Assembly: GCA_946481735.1 (NCBI GenBank)
Contig: CAMLOU010000007.1
Coordinates: 1-49,354 of the forward strand
From: an uncultured Cellvibrio sp.
GTDB lineage: Bacteria > Pseudomonadota > Gammaproteobacteria > Pseudomonadales > Cellvibrionaceae
Length of the DNA: 49,354 nt
Reading direction: 5' to 3'
The first letter of the stretch is position 1; each line of letters starts with the position of its first letter. Shown here piece after piece: positions 46,219 to 49,354 of the stretch. A model generated the notes under the pieces. That model ran no database searches. It saw only the letters and a list, made by a program, of their open reading frames with translations, and was not told where the DNA came from. The translations under genes and the position numbers were made by a program.

Positions 46219-47949
46219 ATGAATAACCCAGCCCCATCTCTGAATGGTCTTGCGCGGCGTCTTGTTACAGACGGCCTGCTGGATCAGGAGTTAGCACGTA
46301 AGGCACTAGCCCAGGCAGGCAAAGAGAAAGTGCCTTTTGTACAGCATTTGGTTCATAACGCTATCCTTGATGCCCGCACAATTGCGCGCACAGCCTCAGA
46401 TGAGTTCGGTACCCCCCTGTTTGACCTGGATGCACTTAATCGTGAATCAATTCCCACCAATCTTGTAGATCAGAAATTAATCCGAAAACATCACACATTG
46501 CCCTTGTCGCGGAGGGGTAACCGTTTGTTTGTTGCCGTGGCCGATCCAACCGACCTGCACGCGCTGGACGAGATAAAGTTCAACACCGGGATTAACACAG
46601 AAGCGATTCTTGTTGAGGCTGACAAACTATCTACAGCTATTGAAAAGTTCCTTAGCGCACAGGAAGAAAGTATAGGCGATACCCTCGGCGGGCTAGATGA
46701 TGAAGGGCTGGAAGATCTGGATATCCAGGCTGTTGATGAACAGCATACGACTGACGACAAGGGGCAATCGGAGGCTGATGAGGCACCGATAGTTCGATTC
46801 ATCAATAAAGTTTTATTGGATGCAATCAAAGGCGGTGCATCCGATATCCATTTTGAACCTTATGAAAAGGCCTATAGAGTGCGCTTTCGGACGGATGGAA
46901 TCTTACATGAAGTAACCCGCCCCCCGGTTAATCTTGCAACGCGTATGGCAGCACGTCTTAAAGTCATGTCTCAAATGGATATTTCCGAGCGTCGTGTGCC
47001 ACAGGATGGCCGGATTAAGATGAAAATTTCCAAAAGCCGAGCCATCGATTTTCGGGTCAACACCTTGCCGACGTTATTTGGCGAAAAAGTTGTATTGAGG
47101 ATTCTTGATCCGGGAGCAGCCAAACTGGGCATTGATGCGCTGGGCTATGAAGACGACCAAAAAAAGCTCTATTTGGATGCCTTGGCGCAGTCACAGGGCA
47201 TGATCCTGGTTACCGGCCCAACCGGTAGTGGTAAAACTGTTTCGCTCTATACTGGCTTAAATATTCTTAACACTTCAGAAACAAACATCTCTACCGCCGA
47301 AGACCCAGTGGAGATTAATCTTGAAGGCATTAACCAGGTACAGATGAATACCCGTGTGGGCTTAACCTTTGCTGAAGCACTGCGCTCTTTTCTTCGACAA
47401 GACCCGGACGTCATCATGGTTGGAGAAATTCGCGATCTGGAAACTGCAGAAATTGCGATTAAAGCAGCACAAACGGGCCATCTTGTGCTGTCTACCCTAC
47501 ATACCAATAGCGCGCCAGAGACGCTCACGCGCTTACTCAATATGGGTGTGCCCGCTTTTAACGTGGCCACGAGCGTGAGCCTAATTATTGCGCAAAGGCT
47601 GGCTCGGCGATTGTGCCCAAGTTGCAAAATACCAGCCACGGATATTCCTGACGATATCCTCAAAGCCGAAGGCTTTGAGGATATTGGAATACCTCGAACT
47701 GAGTTTCAGATATTCCATCCTGTCGGTTGCAATCAGTGCAATAAAGGTTATAAAGGTCGACTGGGTGTTTATGAAGTGGTTCGCATCACCCCGACAATTG
47801 CCAGCCTTATAATGGAAGGAGGCAACTCCTTGCAAATTGCCAAAGCAGCCAAAGAAGCGGGTTTTAACAATCTGCGCGTATCAGCCCTGCGTAAAGTGGC
47901 GATGGGGCTAACCAGCCTCGAAGAAGCTAACCGAGTAACCAAGGATTAA
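46219..47949 (+). CDS. pilB: Type IV-a pilus extension ATPase PilB
   Basis: Cytoplasmic hexameric ATPase that drives pilus extension. The N-terminal MshEN-like domain is followed by the ATPase core. Walker A GPTGSGKT lies at about 332-339, Asp box ISTAEDPVEI, Walker B and GEIRDLETAEIAI, and the zinc-type Cys motifs CPSC (about 466) and CNQCNKG (about 506). 576 residues is close to normal. It is divergent from pilA and is 4 nt from pilC. Confidence 0.98.
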   Translation: MNNPAPSLNGLARRLVTDGLLDQELARKALAQAGKEKVPFVQHLVHNAILDARTIARTASDEFGTPLFDLDALNRESIPTNLVDQKLIRKHHTLPLSRRGNRLFVAVADPTDLHALDEIKFNTGINTEAILVEADKLSTAIEKFLSAQEESIGDTLGGLDDEGLEDLDIQAVDEQHTTDDKGQSEADEAPIVRFINKVLLDAIKGGASDIHFEPYEKAYRVRFRTDGILHEVTRPPVNLATRMAARLKVMSQMDISERRVPQDGRIKMKISKSRAIDFRVNTLPTLFGEKVVLRILDPGAAKLGIDALGYEDDQKKLYLDALAQSQGMILVTGPTGSGKTVSLYTGLNILNTSETNISTAEDPVEINLEGINQVQMNTRVGLTFAEALRSFLRQDPDVIMVGEIRDLETAEIAIKAAQTGHLVLSTLHTNSAPETLTRLLNMGVPAFNVATSVSLIIAQRLARRLCPSCKIPATDIPDDILKAEGFEDIGIPRTEFQIFHPVGCNQCNKGYKGRLGVYEVVRITPTIASLIMEGGNSLQIAKAAKEAGFNNLRVSALRKVAMGLTSLEEANRVTKD

Positions 47950-47953
47950 GCCT

Positions 47954-49219
47954 ATGGCAACCGTAACTGCAAAAAGAACAAGCTCTACCTCTTCTGCGGC
48001 CAAGCAGCTTAAAAGCCCGGTCGCCAGCGTATATGTGTACAAAGGTGTAGACAGAAAAGGCAACAAAATTCAAGGCGAGATCAACGGTACCAGTCCAGCT
48101 ATTGTAAAGGCGCAACTTCTAAAGCAAGGCATATCCGCCAAAAACGTTAGCAAAAAAGCAAAACCGCTATTTTCAAGCAAAAAGGCTATTAAGCCTGCAG
48201 ATATCGCTGTGTTTTCCCGTCAAATGGCTACAATGATGAAGGCGGGTGTTCCGCTGGTGCAAGCATTTGATATTGTTGCTGATGGTTTAGATAATCCTTC
48301 TTTAAGAGACCTTGTTTTAACCATCCGTGATGATGTGGCTGCGGGGGGAGGATTTGCTCCTTCGTTGCGCAAACATCCCAAATATTTCGACGACCTGTTT
48401 TGTAATTTAGTTGAGGCCGGTGAACAAGCCGGTGCATTGGAAACGATGTTAGACCGTATCGCTACTTATAAAGAGAAAACCGAAGCGTTAAAGGCAAAGA
48501 TAAAGAAAGCGTTGACCTATCCAATCGCAGTAATTGTAGTGGCAATTGTGGTGACCGGTATCTTGCTGGTTAAAGTCGTTCCACAATTCGCAGAAACATT
48601 CGGCAGTTTTGGTGCCGAGCTACCAGCCTTCACACTTTTCGTTTTACATTTATCCGAGCTGGCGCAGGACTGGTGGTTCATATTCCTTATTGGTGCGGTT
48701 GCCGCGGTATTTGCACTTAAAGAAATGATTCGTCGATCTTATAGTTTTGCGTATTTTGTTGATAAATATCTATTAAAAGTGCCCATTATTGGAAAGATCC
48801 TTTATTTATCGGTGATGGCCCGCTTCGCTCGTACATTATCAACCACGTTTGCAGCAGGGGTACCTCTTATCGATGCATTGACATCAGTTGCCGGAGCAGC
48901 AGGCAATAGGGTTTACAGTGAAGCCATTATTAGAGTTAGAGAGGACGTATCTACTGGTATTCAACTGAACACTGCGTTACGCACAAAAAGTCTGTTTCCT
49001 ACATTGCTAATACAAATGTCCGCCATAGGTGAAGAGTCTGGCGCTCTCGACGAAATGCTGGATAAAGTGGCCGTGTATTATGAGGAAGCTGTTGATAATA
49101 TGGTTGATAGCTTAACTTCGCTACTTGAACCTATGATTATGTCAGTATTAGGTGTATTGGTGGGTGGTCTTATGATCGCGATGTATTTGCCTATTTTCCA
49201 GCTCGGGCAGGTAATTTAA
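47954..49219 (+). CDS. pilC: Type IV pilus inner membrane platform protein PilC
   Basis: Platform protein in the inner membrane that couples PilB to pilin insertion. Two T2SSF domains: the first with FSRQMATMMKAGVPLVQAFDIVADG, the second with ARFARTLSTTFAAGVPLIDALTSVAGAAGN. Helices are near residues 190-215 and 235-255, and at the C-terminus. 421 residues, with an extra N-terminal tail of about 25 residues. Starts 4 nt after pilB. Confidence 0.98.
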   Translation: MATVTAKRTSSTSSAAKQLKSPVASVYVYKGVDRKGNKIQGEINGTSPAIVKAQLLKQGISAKNVSKKAKPLFSSKKAIKPADIAVFSRQMATMMKAGVPLVQAFDIVADGLDNPSLRDLVLTIRDDVAAGGGFAPSLRKHPKYFDDLFCNLVEAGEQAGALETMLDRIATYKEKTEALKAKIKKALTYPIAVIVVAIVVTGILLVKVVPQFAETFGSFGAELPAFTLFVLHLSELAQDWWFIFLIGAVAAVFALKEMIRRSYSFAYFVDKYLLKVPIIGKILYLSVMARFARTLSTTFAAGVPLIDALTSVAGAAGNRVYSEAIIRVREDVSTGIQLNTALRTKSLFPTLLIQMSAIGEESGALDEMLDKVAVYYEEAVDNMVDSLTSLLEPMIMSVLGVLVGGLMIAMYLPIFQLGQVI

Positions 49220-49224
49220 AACGA

Positions 49225-49354
49225 ATGCTGTATTTACATGAGTATTGGATATCATTTAACTACATTGTTATTGTTGTTGGCACTTTCGGTCTTCTTGTAG
49301 GCAGCTTCCTAAACGTCGTCATCTACCGCCTCCCCAAAATGATGGAGGCGGAAT
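49225..49354 (+). CDS. pilD: Prepilin peptidase PilD, N-terminal fragment
   Basis: The first 43 codons are in the window and the gene runs off the right edge. The peptide begins MLYLHEYWISFNYIVIVVG and includes GSFLNVVIYRLPKMME, the diagnostic first-helix motif of prepilin peptidases that cleave and N-methylate pilins. It starts 5 nt after the pilC stop, the usual pilBCD order. Confidence 0.93.
   Translation, partial: MLYLHEYWISFNYIVIVVGTFGLLVGSFLNVVIYRLPKMMEAE

Overview
The window looks like chromosomal DNA of a gammaproteobacterium of the Cellvibrio type. This is inferred from gene content: a cbb3 oxidase operon under an FNR/ANR-like box, two secreted multidomain beta-glucan-active proteins, and the order ampE-ampD-DUF1631 gene-nadC-(variable block)-pilA-pilB-pilC-pilD, which I recall from Pseudomonas. 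No species assignment was computed.

Left part (1-20.2 kb) is housekeeping. It holds ccoNOQPG and the start of ccoH (minus strand, perfect TTGAT-N4-ATCAA box upstream of ccoN), argG, a glutathione peroxidase, an unusual membrane-anchored PstS-like/OmpA fusion, a Cache-type chemoreceptor, sbcB, a beta carbonic anhydrase, a pterin carbinolamine dehydratase, class I fumarase, an uncharacterised membrane coiled-coil protein, iron SOD and groES-groEL.

Middle part (20.2-34.2 kb) begins with a roughly 1 kb gene-free stretch. It is followed by two secreted proteins that each carry a glucan-binding module, a beta/gamma-crystallin-like module and a catalytic-type domain (thaumatin-like, then GH16 laminarinase-like). 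Next come FxsA, a DUF481 outer-membrane protein, an alkyltransferase-like DNA repair protein, AmpG, YajQ, AmpE, AmpD, a DUF1631 protein and NadC. AmpG, AmpD and AmpE together cover import and cleavage of recycled muropeptides.

Right part (34.4-49.35 kb) is a type IV pilus locus. pilA reads left and pilB-pilC-pilD read right. Directly behind pilA, and separated from it by a strong terminator hairpin, lies a tightly packed ten-gene minus-strand run: a TMTC-like membrane glycosyltransferase with a soluble C-terminal domain, a TfpX/TfpZ-like pilin accessory protein, a dolichol-phosphate-mannose-synthase-like glycosyltransferase, a UDP-GlcNAc 2-epimerase, a membrane-anchored methyltransferase, a flippase, two more GT2 enzymes, UDP-galactopyranose mutase and a GT4 enzyme. 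By eye this block is more AT-rich than its flanks. The best reading is a locally acquired pilin or surface glycan cluster containing galactofuranose, inserted between nadC and pilA. pilA has a candidate sigma-54 promoter.

A second notable element is a family of four intergenic hairpin repeats (near 0.12, 7.3, 9.3 and 24.4 kb). In each, conserved core and end sequences flank a 9-nt block that differs from copy to copy but is perfectly mirrored in the opposite arm. A different inverted repeat family occurs near 28.0 and 34.2 kb. No tRNA, rRNA, CRISPR array or transposase gene was seen.
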